Shown here in pieces: positions 25,901-39,590 of a stretch of DNA of 64,000 nt (positions within the stretch are counted from its first letter, which is position 1; each line of letters starts with the position of its first letter). Source of the DNA: Siphonodentalium dalli (taxonomy: Eukaryota > Mollusca > Scaphopoda > Gadilida > Siphonodentaliidae); the NCBI GenBank assembly GCA_032622095.1, contig CP136061.1, forward strand, positions 257,270,077 to 257,334,076, written 5' to 3'. The notes beneath the pieces were generated by a model. The model was given only the letters and a program-made list of their open reading frames with translations, did not search any database and was not told where the DNA came from. Position numbers and translations under genes: made by a program.

Positions 25901-28592
25901 CCTATGAAAACATATTTCTGAGTCAGCCATCTCTCAGACTATACCCATTCTGTAAATGATTCCACATTTCACTCTAGAATATATAGAGGCAATGGGAAAA
26001 AAATATTTGGGCACCTGAATGGGATTTTGGGCTCTATTCAGGGGGATATTTGGTTTTTTTAATGGTTAAATTGGTATATTTAACTGGAATTGGGTCCTGT
26101 AAAGGTATATACTTCCCGGTCTCCAAGTGATTTTGGAAATATCTGCATCTGTATAAGAAGATTTGCAAAAGTTTGGGCTCCTTAGTGGGTTTTAAGGGTA
26201 TGGAGACAGCCCAACACCCACAGCACCCATGACAATTCAAGTTAAATTGGTATATTTAACTTGAATTGGGCCATATGACCCATTATATGTATCTACTTCC
26301 AACACTTTTGTTGTTTGTGGATAGGTATGCATCTATGCAAATGGTTTGCACAAAGTTTGGGCTCCCCGGTGGGTTTTAAGGGTATTGAGACAGCCCAACA
26401 CCCACAGCACCCATGATAAAACCATACAGCACCCGTGCCTATGAAAACATACTTCTGAGTCAGCCATCTCTCAGACTATACCCATTCTGTAAATGATTCC
26501 ACATTTCACTCTAGAATATATAGAGGCAATGGGAAAAAAATATTTGGGCACCTGAATGGGATTTTGGGCTCTATTCAGGGGGGATATTTGGTTTTTTTAA
26601 TGGTTAAATTGGTATATTTAACTGGAATTGGGTCCTGTAAAGGTATATACTTCTAGGTCTCCTAGTGATTTTGGAAATATCTGCATCCGTTTAAGAAGAT
26701 TTGCAAAAGTATGGGCTCCTTAGTGGGTTTTAAGGGTATGGAGACAGCCCAACACCCACAGCACCCATGACAATTCAAGTTAAATTGGTATATTTAACTT
26801 GAATTGGGCCATATGACCAATTATATGTATCTACTTCCAACACTTTTGTTGTTTGTGGATAGGTATGCATCTATGCAAATGGTTTGCACAAAGTTTGGGC
26901 TCCTCAGTGGGTTTTAAGGGTATGGAAACAGCCCAACACCCACAGCACCCATGATAAAACCATACAGCACCCGTGCCTATGAAAACATATTTCGGAGTCA
27001 GCCATCTCTCAGACTATACCCATTCTGTAAATGATTCCACATTTCACTCTAGAATATATAGAGGCAATGGGAAAAAAATATTTGGGCACCTGAATGGGAT
27101 TTTGGGCTCTATTCATGGGGGATATTTGTTTTTTTTAATGGTTAAATTGGTATATTTAACTGGAATTGGGTCCTGTAAAGGTATATACTTCTAGGTCTCC
27201 TAGTGTTTTTGGAAATATCTGCATCAGTATAAGAAGATTTGCAAAAGTTTGGGCTCCTTAGTGGGTTTTAAGGGTATGGAGACAGCCCAACACCCACAGC
27301 ACCCATGACAATTCAAGTTAAATTGGTATATTTAACTTGAATTGGGCCATATGACCCATTATATATATCTACTTCCAACACTTTTGTTGTTTGTGGATAG
27401 GTATGCATCTATGCAAATGGTTTGCATAAAGTTTGGGCTCTTCAGTGGGTTTTAAGGGCATTGAGACAACACAACACCCACAGCACCCATGATAAAACCA
27501 TACAGCACCCGTGCCTATGAAAACATATTTCTGAGTCAGCCATCTCTCAGACTATACCCATTCTGTAAATGATTCCACATTTCACTCTAGAATATATAGA
27601 GGCAATGGGAAAAAAATATTTGGGCACCTGAATGGCATTTTGGGCTCTATTCAGGGGGGATATTTGTTTTTTTTAATGGTTAAATTGGTATATTTAACTG
27701 GAATTGGGTCCTGTAAAGGTCTATACTTCTAGGTCTCCTAGTGTTTTTGGAAATATCTGCATCAGTATAAGAAGATTTGCAAAAGTTTGGGCTCCTTAGT
27801 GGGTTTTAAGGTATGGAGACAGCCCAACACCCACAGCACCCATGACAATTCAAGTTAAATTGGTATATTTAACTTGAATTGGGCCATATGACCAATTATA
27901 TGTATCTACTTCCAACACTTTTGTTGTTTGTGGATAGGTATGCATCTATGCAAATAGTTTGCACAAAGTTTGGGCTCCTCGGTGGGTTTTAAGGGTATGG
28001 AGACTGCCCAACACCCACAGCACCCATGATAAAACCATACAGCACCCGTGCCTATGAAAACATTTCTGAGTCAGCCATCTCTCAGACTATACCCATTCTG
28101 AAAAGGATTCCACAGTTCACTTTAGAATATATAGAGGCAATGGGAAAAAATTATTTGGGCATCTGAATGGGATTTTGGGCTTTGGTCAGGGGGAGGGGAA
28201 TATTTGGGTTTTTTAATGGTCAAATTGAATTGAGCCCTGTGACCCATTATAGGTATCTACTTCTATGTCTCTTACTAGTAGTGTTTTTGGAAAGATGTGC
28301 ATCAGTATAAGAAGGTTTGCAAAAGTTTGGGCACCTGGGAGTGATTTAATGGTGAGCAGGTGGCACAACACCAGTCGTAATGAATTTCGAAGTACAATTG
28401 CTAGTCGCGCTCGTACCGTGCGCAACTATGGGAGCAAATGTACGCTAAGTTTACCGAGACTGGCACAACACCAACAGCACCCATGATAAATCATACAGCA
28501 CCCTTTTCTTTAAAATCATATTTGGGCTCAGGTGAAGGACAAAATATGTTTTTTAATATTAATGTCGGTATATTTAACTTGAATTGGGCCAT
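13915..28592 (-). repeat. 538-bp satellite array, left arm (about 26-27 units)
   Basis: Units repeat at 538 bp (540 bp for variant B), for example at 14090, 14628, 15166 and 15704. The outer ~17 units (to about 23090) are nearly identical. The inner ~10 units (23.1-28.6 kb) are clearly diverged: GTCCTGTAAAGG replaces GTCCTGTGACCCATTATAGG, and point changes and small indels increase. Each unit has two related halves of about 180 bp plus a ~175-bp unique part. Most outer units carry a 75-codon minus-strand frame starting MMQIFPKTLG, but 538 is not a multiple of 3 and variant B breaks the frame, so it is probably not coding. Confidence 0.95.
16242..16781 (-). repeat. Variant-B satellite unit (540 bp), first of four in the left array
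   Basis: Marked by three linked differences: GAATATAATTTTTTTTTT in the homopolymer region (+2 bp), CACCAGTGCC in place of CACCCGTGCC, and AGATTGCAC in place of AGTTTGCAC. Other left B units start at 17320, 18398 and 21090. B units alternate with A units and form 1078-bp dimers. Confidence 0.85.
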
Positions 28593-31500
28593 GTAAACCG
28601 GGGTATTCTATACACTCAGGGGGATACCCTGGGTAATCTATACACTCAGGGTGTTACCTTCCTGTACGCTATTCGTTTATGCCCATATAGAGCTTATTTA
28701 AGTTTTCAAATATTGCCAACATGAGCTTATTTCGCGCAATTTTAAAATAAGCTCAGTTTCACATAAACAGACTGTTACTTGGTGTTCATATTCAGATAGT
28801 TCTCAGGTGTCCAATCTCAAATACCGACCTCGTCGCCATCCGTATACTACCGATTACGTCGACAAAACGATGGCAAATAATTTAAGATAATAATATATTG
28901 GGATATCAAATCGTGTAATATAGTAGTGTCTTAAAATATGAAAATTACATTTCCAAGAATAAATAAACAAAAAATGTGAAGATGACAACAAATATTTAAC
29001 AAGACAGTCAATGACTGTGGGTCGCTCACCAGACTGTAAAGACTGAGAAGAATGGGACTCTGAAGACTACAAGAGTCAGTACGTGACAATATCACTTAAG
29101 ACAAGTAGTTCTAAACATGGACATAGATGGAGGTTCTCCGATGAGCAGGGCTCTTCAACTTGAAATTTCTAATTGCACACCACTGACAAATCTCCAACCT
29201 CTTACATTTTACAGAAGACAACCATACCACAGTACTAAGTTCACAGAAATAATTTTGCACACCCCTCTTAGGTTGAATTTTACAACTAGTACAATGATAT
29301 AGGAGAGTTAAATCTCTTATCTCTGCCCCTATTAGAACAAATGTGAATCCCCATCTATGAGATCCATTCATCTAGTAATATCAATATACCCCCCCCCCCC
29401 CAATATCCAATAGGGTATGATTTCACCTGGATAAGTGGTACGTGGTTAAGAAAATAATATTGGAACAGCCAAGTCTGTATTTAGTATGTCTGATCTTTGC
29501 AGAATGAGGTCCACAAAAGGTGAATTTAATGACACTATTCCCCAAGGTGGAAAAGCATCAACGAATTCACCATATGGGGACCTCATTTCCTAAAATGACC
29601 CAATTTGAACAAATCTGAACCCGGTCACCCAAGGCCCATCCATACCAAATATAAGCTAATATAGGCTCAATGGTTCTTGAGAAGAAATTTTAAGATTTAC
29701 TATGGAGGGAAAGAGTTATGGCCCTAGCTTCGCACCTATTTGATATGATGAACTTATTTGAACAAATCTGATTGTGAGTCACCTAGGGAACATGCACACT
29801 GAAATATATAAACATATTTGGTCTTTAATATGGAGAAGAAAACAATTGTTGATAGACGGATGGATAGACATCCCAACAGACAGACGAGTGGAAGGACCGC
29901 CTGACAGACATAAGACAAATTCAATCCAATATACCCCCCCCCCAATGTTTCTTTGAAAAATCAGGGTATGATTTCATCTGGATAAGCGGTGGTTAAGAAA
30001 ATAATATGCCAGCCATGTCTGCATATAGTGTGTCAGACATTTGCAGAATGAGGTCCCCAAATGGTGAATTTAATGACAATATTCCGCAAGGTGTGCTAGC
30101 ATCACCAGATTCATCCTCAGTCTGATTAGGCCTCACCAGCCATGGGAAACCAATATAGGAACAGATTTAAGTTCTAAAGTTGAAGTTTGTAATGCACACC
30201 CATTGAGCACCTCAATTATGCATTTTATCTTCTGCAAATTGGGGGGGGGCATAGAAACTGAACAGAAGGGAAAAAGTAAAAAAGTATCTAAAACTAAATT
30301 TCAATTTGATACTTAAGATACTTCCCAGAAGATGATGCCTAAGCAGAATTAGGTCCATGAGGGTGTATTTGGTGATGCTAGCCTGCTGTACAGGGTTGCA
30401 ACACTAAATTGGCCCTCTGGGGACCTCATTATGCAAATGTCAGACACTAAATTCAGGCAGTTTGTTTAAAATTGCTAGCAGTAATGTTTACACAAGCTTC
30501 CAGGTGACATTTTATTGTAATCTAGATTAATGACATGTGTCTCTCTCTGTCTATCCACAAAGATATATCTGCAACTTTAATAGAACAGGTATTAAAGTTG
30601 GAAGCTGGAGATGATATCCGTTGGAAGGGATGTTGGTTGGGTGCAGGCCACTGCAGGGTGGGGTGGGTCTGGGCCATATGGGATGGGGGATGGGTAATGG
30701 AATATTTCTGTAATTTCATTAAAGATTAAAGTTTCATAACTCTGCAGATGTTATAATGGTGTCACTTTTTTCAAATTTTATAAAATGTTTAAAAACTAAT
30801 TTTTTTGTTTGTTAAATTGAGCAAGGTGAAAATTCAAAAAATCTTAATTAAATTTTGTTTTTAGTTACGTCACTGGCTCCGCCCACATTCGATCCAGTGA
30901 CCTCATTTGAACAAATCTGAATAACAGTCCCCCAAGGACCCTTTGTATCAAATACGAACCCATTCGGCCCAATGAAATTTGAGAAGTCGTTGTAAGAATT
31001 ACTATGGTGGCAAAGAGTTATGGCCCTGGCTTCGCAACCATTTGACCCAGTGTCCTCATTTGAACAAATCTGAATGAGAGTCACCTAGGAAACATACACA
31101 CCAAATATGAACCCATTCGGTTTCATGGTTCCAGAGGAGAAGATGTTCAAAGAATTGTAGACGGACGGATGGACGGACGGACGGACGATGGACGGACGAC
31201 GGACGAAGAGTGGTGACAATAGCTCCACCTGAGACGAGCTAATAAAAACGTGAGACAACCAGCCCCGGAAAATCTGGACAACCCACCCTAACATACGCCC
31301 ACGCGAGTTGTCCCTGTGGTCCCGATTCGGTCTGTAGTCAGATGTACTATATACACATGTATATAGTTGTATATACAGGAACGGGACCATCCGCCCCAGG
31401 CACAACCGACACCAAGCGACCCGGAACAACCCGACCCAATTAAAGTACGAACTATGTTTTGGTTTAAACCTTTAATTAAATTAGGATAAGATATGGTAAA

Positions 31501-31640
31501 TTGTAGTTGTGATACACTGCATGGACATAATGATATAGTATTCTGTATGAAATATGAAGAATATTTTAATATGAATATATACGGAAGTACAACATATGTA
31601 TATGAAAAAGGAATGTATAGTACATGTATATGCTACTTCA
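28593..31640. other. Gene-free spacer with mixed dispersed repeats
   Basis: It begins with a duplicated 'TCTATACACTCAGGG' stretch (28609-28655) and a short ATAAGC module (28660-28770). Two related blocks at about 29411-29590 and 29963-30120 share GGGTATGATTTCAYCTGGATAAG and GCAGAATGAGGTCC. C-runs lie at 29387-29400 and 29934-29943. Frames of 60-114 codons here have no recognisable domain. Confidence 0.6.
30898..31245. repeat. Dispersed intergenic repeat with GGAC microsatellite
   Basis: CCTCATTTGAACAAATCTGA (twice, 30900 and 31052), AAAGAGTTATGGCCCTGGC, then a GGAC/GGAT-type microsatellite (31158-31205), and GTGACAATAGCTCCACCTGA. A partial earlier copy lies at about 29605-29800. Repeats of this type are frequent in mollusc genomes in my recollection; this could not be searched here. 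Confidence 0.6.
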
Positions 31641-31901
31641 CAGCCTGTTCTCGTGAAAATAGCCACACTCCCGGCTTATTTTAATGAGCGAAATAAGCTC
31701 ATATCAATATAGGCTCTGTGTGGAGATAAACGTACAGTACACTATGGTTTCCATAAAAATAAGCACGTAACGGTCTTATTTTAATGAGCGATATAAGCCC
31801 CTATTGGTATTATTTAATCACAATATACGCTCTATATGGACCTAAAACTCAGTTTATAAAACAGTCCAATATGGGACTATCTCCCATATTGTCATTATTA
31901 A

Positions 31902-32380
31902 AGGTACTCAATCCGATAAAACTCCTCTCAATTACTATTTCAATGGCTTCGGTGGTCAAAAATATTTGATTCGAGTCGAGGAAGTCACCCATCAAAGCTC
32001 AGATTTGTTAGATATCGATTTTAGAAATCTATTATTTTTCATTATCGGGAATTCTTTCTGGCCCAGAAGACAGTCAAAATTTCGTTATTATTACCACTTG
32101 AATATAGAGTTATCCATCCTTGTCTGTTTGAATAGAGTTTTGGCGTAAAATCTCGAGCAGGTTACCAAATTGACGGCAGTTATTAGTACTCATCTCGAGC
32201 AATTAACAAATTTCAAAAATCAATATCTAATAACTCTGAGCTTTGTTTGATGGGTTCCTCGACTCGAATCAAATATTTTTTACCCCCAAAGCCAAAGAAA
32301 TAGTAATATAGGACCCTCTGATCGGATTGTTGTTGTTGGAATCTGTTGAGATGGGGACCCTCTTTACGGATTGAGTACCT
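31902..32380. mobile_element. 479-bp MITE with TTAA target site
   Basis: The ends AGGTACTCAATCCG and CGGATTGAGTACCT are exact inverses. TTAA flanks both (31898-31901 and 32381-32384). The long arms pair around AATATTTGATTCGAGTCGAG. The site lies in the conserved module string CATTATTTAATCTACC, which is uninterrupted in many other modules (for example 41173-41190), giving an empty-site control. TTAA insertion fits piggyBac or Kolobok; the terminal AGG is shared with the 10892-11387 element. Confidence 0.85.
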
Positions 32381-35300
32381 TTAAATCTACCGTTTTTCAT
32401 CGCAACTTATCCTCGCGAAAATAGGTTCATATTGGGCATACATATTAACATATGTTTCAATGGACTTAATTGATTCGGAAATAAGCCATTAGTGAGTTTA
32501 TACCCGTTATTTAGTTGAATGAAGCGAGCCGCAGTTAAAACACATTATAAAGAGCGTGAATCTGGTATGTCGTGTCGCAACATATCCTCCCTCAAATAGG
32601 CACATAATCGGCCTATAATGTGAAATAGGTACATTTTATTGTGAAATAAGCAGATAATAGATCATATCCGTCATTTCGTTTTATGGCGCGGCCACATTGA
32701 AAACACATGCTATAAAGAACATACACATGAAAACCGTGAGTTTAACTTATTTGTGTCATTTTCTGCACACAATCGGATTACAATCGACTCATTAGCAGTC
32801 GATAATGTGACTAAAATTGTCTCATTTTCAGCACATTATCGACTTAAATTTATGAGATTCTAAGCATATTATCTACCTAAAAATGTTTATGTATGAGCAG
32901 ATAATCTGCGGGTTTTCGGGAGAACAGGCTGCATTTCGATAAACAAGTTTAGGTTGTTAAATAATGACAATGGGAGCTTAATTCGCTCATTAAAATAAGC
33001 CCGTTTCGCAGCGTTATGTGCTTATTTTTTACGAGAACAGGATGAAACACATCGTCGTGCAAATAGGTTCAAATTGGACCTACATGTAGCTATTCGCATA
33101 GGTTGATATTTGAAATAATTTGATTATGAAATAACTCCATAGTGAGCTTAAATCGTTATTCCGTTATGGCCGCAGTGAAAACATTATAAAGATCGTGAAA
33201 TTGGTAAGTCGTGTCGATGAAAAGAGGCAGATTAAATCATTTCAATTTGGGCTTGATATGTATGGAAATAATCCCATATTGTACTGTTTTATTTATAAAA
33301 ACAGTGTGTTAGATCCATATTGAGCGTATATTGTGGCAAAATAATTCCAATATCAGCTTATATCGCGCATTAAAATATGTCCGTTTTGTACTTATTTTCA
33401 TGAGAACAGCATGACAAGTCTTGAGTTGTTTAATCGTGTTCTCGTGAAAATAAGCACAATACGGGTTTTCCTCATATTGAAATAACCCATATACATGTAC
33501 ATGTAAGGCTGTTTTAATAACTAGCGTTTAGGCCTTATGGAGCGTATTTCAGTTTTCAAATAATGTCAACATGCAGACTGTTCTCGTGAAAATAAGCACA
33601 TAAACGCCATGTTATTATGAACTAAATATTGCCATTATTTAACCGCAGTATACGATATGGACAGAAAATGCGGGTTCTAAGACAGTCTAACATGGGACTA
33701 TTTCCATACGAAATATGCCCATATTGGCACTATTTAATCTATCTACCTATTCTCATCGAGATAACTTACTAGATTCACGCTCTTTAGAAGGTATTTTCAC
33801 TGTGGCCTGCGCCATTCTACGGAATAACTGGTATACGCTCACGTGGGCTTATTTCAGAATAAAATAAGTCCAATATGAACTGTGTGAATATTTAGGTCCA
33901 ATATAAACCTGAGGATATGTTGAGATGAAAAAAAGTAGATTAAATAATACCAATATGGGCTTACATAGAAATAGTCCAACATTTGACTGCTTTAAAAATC
34001 GCGTTTAGGTTCAATAATGGCAGTATGAGCTTAATTCGCTCATTAAAATAAGCCCGTTATGAGCTTATTTTTACGAGAACAAGCTGCATATTGTCATTAT
34101 TTGATTAATTGATTATTATAACAGCCCTATATGGGATATTTCAATATGCGATAAGAACATCTTATGATTATTTTTGCAATTTGTGTTGTGGAATACAACA
34201 CAAATAAACCAACTCAAGACTGTTCTCGTGAAAATAGGCACATAATAATATGATATAAGCCCGTATTGTCGCCAATAGTCCCGATTCCAGAAGTAAATAT
34301 TTACAATTGAGCGTAGTTCAAACGATGATTTCTATGGAGAGGTACGGTCGATTTACTTGACATAGCGCCTGAATGCTAACTTATCAGTTTCACATACCCG
34401 TACAAGTCCATAATATGTCTTTAAAGTGCGTACATCTGATAAGCTGTGGGTTGGCTTAGTTGTGTCATTGTCCGCTCATAATCCGCTTAGAATTGTTCCA
34501 TTATGAGGCGATAATGTGACTAATTTGGTATAATTTTCAGCACATTATCGACTCAAAATGAGAGCGTTCATAAGCAGATTATCTACCTAGAATATTTACT
34601 TTTTATATAAGCAGATAATGTGCGGGAATTTGGGGAACAGGCTGTTTAAAACGGTACAATATGGGACTATTTACATAAGAAATAAGCCCATATTGGCATT
34701 ATTTTATCTACCTTAGTTTATCACTTACTTACCAAAGCTACCCTAATTGTATTGTTTTTACTGAAATAAACCCATATCAGTATTATTAATCTAGCTTTTT
34801 TCATCGACACAACCTACCAGATTCAAGCTCTTTATAGTCAATGCTGCCCTCGCCATTCAACCGAATAATGGCTATAAGCTTACTGTGGACTTATATCAGA
34901 ATCAAAAGAACCTATGTGAATACTTAAAGGTCAAATATGAACCTATTTACATGAGGATATGTTGCGATGAAAACAAATTAGATTGAATAATACCAATATG
35001 GGACTAGTTCGATAGAACAGTCTGATGTTGTCTGTTTAAAAAGCCGCGTTTATAGGTCCATATATATAGCGTACATGTATACATATTAAGTTAAATTATA
35101 CCTCTGTATGAGCTTATTTCGCTCATTAAAATAAGTCCTGTTTTGTGTTTATTTTCACGAAAACAGACTGCAAACTGCCATTATTTGAAAACTAAATAAG
35201 CTTCATATGGGCATAAACGCTGGTTATTATAACAGCCCTATATAGATATTTCAATATGCGATAAGCTCGTCATGCTTATTTTAGCAATTCGTGTTGTGGC

Positions 35301-36157
35301 ACAACACAAATAAACCAACTCAAGACTTACCATGCAGACGTCACCCTGTTCTCATGAAAATAAGCACATAACAATATGAGATAGGCACGTGGTGTGCTTA
35401 TTTTCACATCAACAGGCTGGAAAACAACACGATTAAACAACTCAACACTTGCCATGCAGATGTCAAGCTATTTTCGTGAAAATAAGCACTTAACGGCCGT
35501 ATTTTAACGAGCGATAATTTTGGCATTATTTAATCGCAATATATATAAGCTCTATATTGACCTAAATCTCGGCTTTTAAAGCAGTACACTATGGGAATAT
35601 TGCCATATGTTACTAAAATGCTACATTCCTCCAGTTGACATAGCGCCTGAATGCTAACTTATCAGTTTCACATACCCGAACAAATCCATATTATGTCTTT
35701 AAATAGCGTACATCTGAAAAGTTATGGGTTGGCTTAGTTGTGTGATTGTCCGCACATAATCTGAATTGCCCCATTATGAGTCGATAATGTGACTAAAATA
35801 TTCTCATTTTCAGCACATTATGGACTGAAAATGAGGACATTCTAATCAGATTATCTACCTAAAATAAATTATTTATAAGCAGATATTGTGCGGAATTTTG
35901 GGGAACAGTCTGTTTAAAACACAGTACAATATGGGACTATTTACATACGAAATGAGCCCATATCGGAATGATTTAATCTGCCTTTTTTCATAAACACAAC
36001 TTACCAAAGCTACGCTCTTTGTAGGGTGTTTGGCGCCATTCAACGGAATAAGGGACTCAGTATGTACTTATTTCAGAATCAGATAGTTCCAACATAAACC
36101 TGTGAATAGTTACATGTATGTCCAATATGAACCTATTTGCACGAGGACATGTTTCAT

Positions 36158-36622
36158 CCTGTTCTCATAAAAATAAGCACATAACGGGCTCATTTTAATG
36201 AGCGAATTAAGCTCATACTGGCATTATTTAACCTCAATGTTTTCATCGACACGACATACCAGACTCACGCTCTTTAAAATGTGTTTTAACTGTGGCCCAT
36301 GCCATTTAGCTGAATAGCGGGTAGTAGTTCACTGTGGGTTTATTTCAGAATCGAATAAGTCCAATATGAACCTATGTGAATCTTTAGATCCAATATGAAC
36401 CTATTTTTACGAGAATATATGTTGCGATGAATAAAGGTGGAATAAATAATACCAATATGGGCTTATTTCTTATGGAAATAATCCCACATTGGACTGTTTT
36501 AACATCCTTGTTTTAGGTTCAAATATAGCATACATATATAATGAGTCTTAATAATTCCAATATGAGCTTATTTCGCTCATTAAAATAAGCCCGTTATGGG
36601 ATTATTTTCTCGAACACAGGCT
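36158..36622. repeat. Well-preserved ATAAGC foldback module (465 bp)
   Basis: The left end CCTGTTCTCATAAAAATAAG and the right end AAAATAAGCCCGTTATGGGA...CGAACACAGG are inverted. GAGCGAATTAAGC pairs with GCTTATTTCGCTC. The centre is the CATCGACACGACATACCAG core. Downstream is the conserved linker CTGGAAAACAACACGAATAA. Confidence 0.75.
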
Positions 36623-37231
36623 GGAAAACAACACGAATAAACACATGACTTACCAATCAATCAATCAATCATGTTTATTTGTACGTTACACCATATATGG
36701 TCAAATGTACATGAACACAGAATAACAAGACAAAATGGACGGATTACATGAAACAAAGTTAAGTACAATGTAACAACAATGATATATGGCGGTATATGCT
36801 TATATATGACAATATACATATGTTATACCGGTATATGCCTATCATACGTTCAGATAATATATGTAGATGATTGGCAAACATACCATTCAGAGTTGATACT
36901 GGCAACACTGACATGGTCTCAAGTCGAAGAATCTTTGTTCCTTTTTTGTTGTACTCGATTTAAGAGTCGTTACTCTGTTGCCAAACCCCTTTCTTTTTCA
37001 ATCCATAGTGGACAAAGTGTGCACCAAAGCCCGCATAGTTTTTGAGTCGCTGCTGATCATTATTTGTTTAAATAGTTTCTCGTTGGGGATGTTTAACATA
37101 TTGGGTGATATGTTCTCGTCTGACAGAAGAAGTACAGTAAATAATTGTCGATTTCATTGCATGTTTCGCAAATTCGGTCCGCTTCGTCGAAATCTACGGC
37201 GGCCTGGAACCGCCACCTCCTCTTCAGTTAG

Positions 37232-37463
37232 TTTCCTGATATATCAGGTTACCTATCCTGATATATCAGGTTACGTATCCTGATATATCAGGTTACGTAT
37301 CCTGATATATCAGGTTATTATCTTGATATATCAGGTTACGTATCCTGATATATCAGGTTATTATCCTGATATATCAGGTTATGTATCCTGATATATCAGG
37401 TTATTATCCTGATATATCAGGTTACGTATCCTGATATATCAGGTTATTATCCCGATATATCAG
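37232..37463. repeat. Array of 14-bp palindrome CCTGATATATCAGG, left TIR copy (about 11 units)
   Basis: About eleven copies of the self-complementary CCTGATATATCAGG are separated by alternating 7-8 nt spacers (TTACGTAT and TTATTAT types). Two copies carry single substitutions (CTTGATAT, CCCGATAT). The array lies inside the left TIR of the element at 37195-39626. Confidence 0.9.
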
Positions 37464-37551
37464 GTTATGTCTCGACCAATCCAGAGTGTCGTCTCATTGG
37501 CGGAGGCTTGTGGTTGGTTGGATTCTTAGTCAATATTGTTAGGCCAATGTA

Positions 37552-37645
37552 TATGCTCTTATATATGCGAGGCTACCAGTAGGAGACTCGCATATATAAA
37601 AGAGTTCATTGGCACAGGTTTTTGCAAAATTTCAAGGAGCCCCAG
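37552..37645. repeat. Dispersed hairpin repeat family, copy inside the 37195-39626 element
   Basis: CTCTTATATATGCGAGGC and GACTCGCATATATAAAAGAG form the stem, followed by GGCACAGG and a CAAAATTTCAAGGAGCCCC tail like the 6.6-kb copy. Its presence inside a transposon explains one way the family spreads. Confidence 0.6.
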
Positions 37646-39205
37646 TCACGGAAGTGTTAGCAAGAACCGAACCATCAACTGAGCGATGACCAGTCCATTA
37701 TTAACCCTTTCTATACTAAATAATCATTGACGAGTAGTTCCCTTCGGAAATGATTAGATAATAAGTTCAAATGAAAGTGTCAATGACACTGTAGCTCAAC
37801 GTTGGTAGGTGTTAATTTCATGCTGAGCTGTCAATAGAATGATAAAGGACTCCTATAGAAGAAGGAAAGTCAAAAAGTTACAATAATGTACGCAATGGGC
37901 TTGTATTCTGTAGATGATATTGTTATACCCCATTTTCCGTCCGTCCGTGCGTCTGTATGTGCGTCCGTCAGTACGTCCGTCGATGTCTGTTCATGTCATA
38001 ACTTTAACAGTAGTGCTCAGATCTCAATGAAATTAGGTATGGATGTTCACTACTATGAGGACATTAAATAGAGGTTTCCATCGTTTTGTTCGGATTTTCC
38101 ATTCTAGAGTTATTCATCATTGTTTATCTGGAAATTTTGGATTTTTGGTCCGTCTGATGTCTGTTCATGTCGTAACTTCAACAGTTGTGCTGGGATCTCA
38201 ATGAAATTTGGTATGGATGTTCACTAGTATGATGACATTCAATAGAGGGTTCCACTGTTTCGCTTTTCCATACTAGAGTTATTCATCTTTGTTTATCTGG
38301 AATTGTTGGCTGTTTGGTCCATCCGATGTCTGTTCAGGTCATAACTTGAACAGTAATGCTCGGGTCTCAATGAAATTTTGTATGGATGTTCACCAATATG
38401 AGGACATTTAATGGCAGATTCAACTGTTTTGTTTTGTTTTTTGTTCTATAGTTATTCATCTTTGTTTATATGAAAATTCAGATTTTTTGGGTCCAATCTG
38501 TCTGAGTATAGCAGTCATAAGTTATAGATATTCCCACACTAGGCGGTAATCCACAAGGGGGTATGCACCGGACGACAGTCCATCTCTTGTTTTCATTTAA
38601 AACATTTCACCAATAAATGAGGGATGCATGGTGTGCGAATGAAATCCTGCTGGCGGCCATGTTTTCTTTTCATGAATTGCGTAATAATTGGATACCTCCC
38701 ATGTTTTTCAATGACATTTTTGGTGGCTCCCATCTCCCAGAAGATCCATATGAAGTTCAGTAAGGACTATATAAAAGATGTGGTCTGTATTGTGTGCCAA
38801 ATCATTTAGTCATACAAAGTTTAAAATCCAAAAGGGCGGAAATGCTTTCAACGAAATTCGGAAACATTTGATATCCCCAGAGGTGACCCAAAACACGCCT
38901 GTATAAAGTTTTAAAATATTTGTTCCGATATTTGTTCTGCTGGGTGTGCCAATGGATCCAAATTTGAAATCCAAGATGACTGATGGCGGCCATGTTTTCT
39001 AACGAATTTCGGGAAAAAATAGATGGCTCCCATCTAGAGGTCACCCTGAAGATCCATATGAAGTTTGGTGAGGGGTGTGTGGTTAATCGCCTACATGTAC
39101 TATTGTACATGCCACATCACTCATCCTCATCGTCACCAAACTTAATATGGAACCAACCACAAGCCTCCGCCAATGAAAGACGACATTCTGGATTGGTCGA
39201 GACAA

Positions 39206-39590
39206 CCTGATATATCAGGATACATAACCTGATATATCAGGATACATAACCTGATATATCAGGATAATAACCTGATATATCAGGATACGTAACCTGATAT
39301 ATCAGGATACGTAACCTGGTATATCAGGATAATAACCTGATATATTAGGATACGTAACCTGATATATCAGGATAATAACCTGATATATCAGGACACGTAA
39401 CCTGATATATCAGGATACGTAACCTGATATATCAGGATAATAACCTGATATATCAGGATACTAATCTGGTATATCAGGATACGTAACCTGATATATCAGG
39501 ATACGTAACCTGATATATCAGGATAATAACCTGATATATCAGGATACTAACCTGATATATCAGGATGCGTAACCTGATATATCAGGATAC
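39206..39590. repeat. Array of 14-bp palindrome CCTGATATATCAGG, right TIR copy (about 18 units)
   Basis: About eighteen copies of the same 14-bp palindrome as the left TIR, with spacers ATACGTAA, ATAATAA and similar. A few are mutated (two CTGGTATATCAGG, one ATATTAGG). The copy-number difference from the left arm (18 versus 11) suggests expansion or contraction after the two TIRs separated. Confidence 0.9.

Larger units (their letters stand above)
31641..36654. repeat. ATAAGC foldback-module field, left block
   Basis: Many nested or truncated copies of a foldback module are present. The arm reads CTGTTCTCGTGAAAATAAGC, then CACATAACGG, TTATTTTAATGAGCG, AAATAAGC. The centre reads CATCGACACGACCTACCAG, CACGCTCTTTATAATG, CACTGTGGCCCGCGCC. 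The inverse arm ends ACGAGAACAGGCTG. Module ends are visible at about 31641, 33040, 33405, 33579, 34073, 34221, 35155, 35346 and 36158. A second module type starts ACATATCCTC and contains an inner hairpin of CACATTATCGACT arms (32578-32935, 34380-34650, 35640-35910). No protein-coding content. Confidence 0.8.

Noticed and set aside
13915-28592. Centromeric satellite with a CENP-B box
   Set aside because: No TTCG....A..CGGG motif was seen in the unit. Centromere identity cannot be judged from sequence alone.
30898-31245. Gene encoding a GGAC-repeat protein
   Set aside because: The microsatellite is part of a dispersed intergenic repeat and frames across it are short and unsupported.
37232-39590. 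CRISPR-like array
   Set aside because: The regular 14-bp repeats with 7-8 nt spacers are far too short, the spacers repeat, there are no cas genes, and the context is a eukaryotic transposon TIR.
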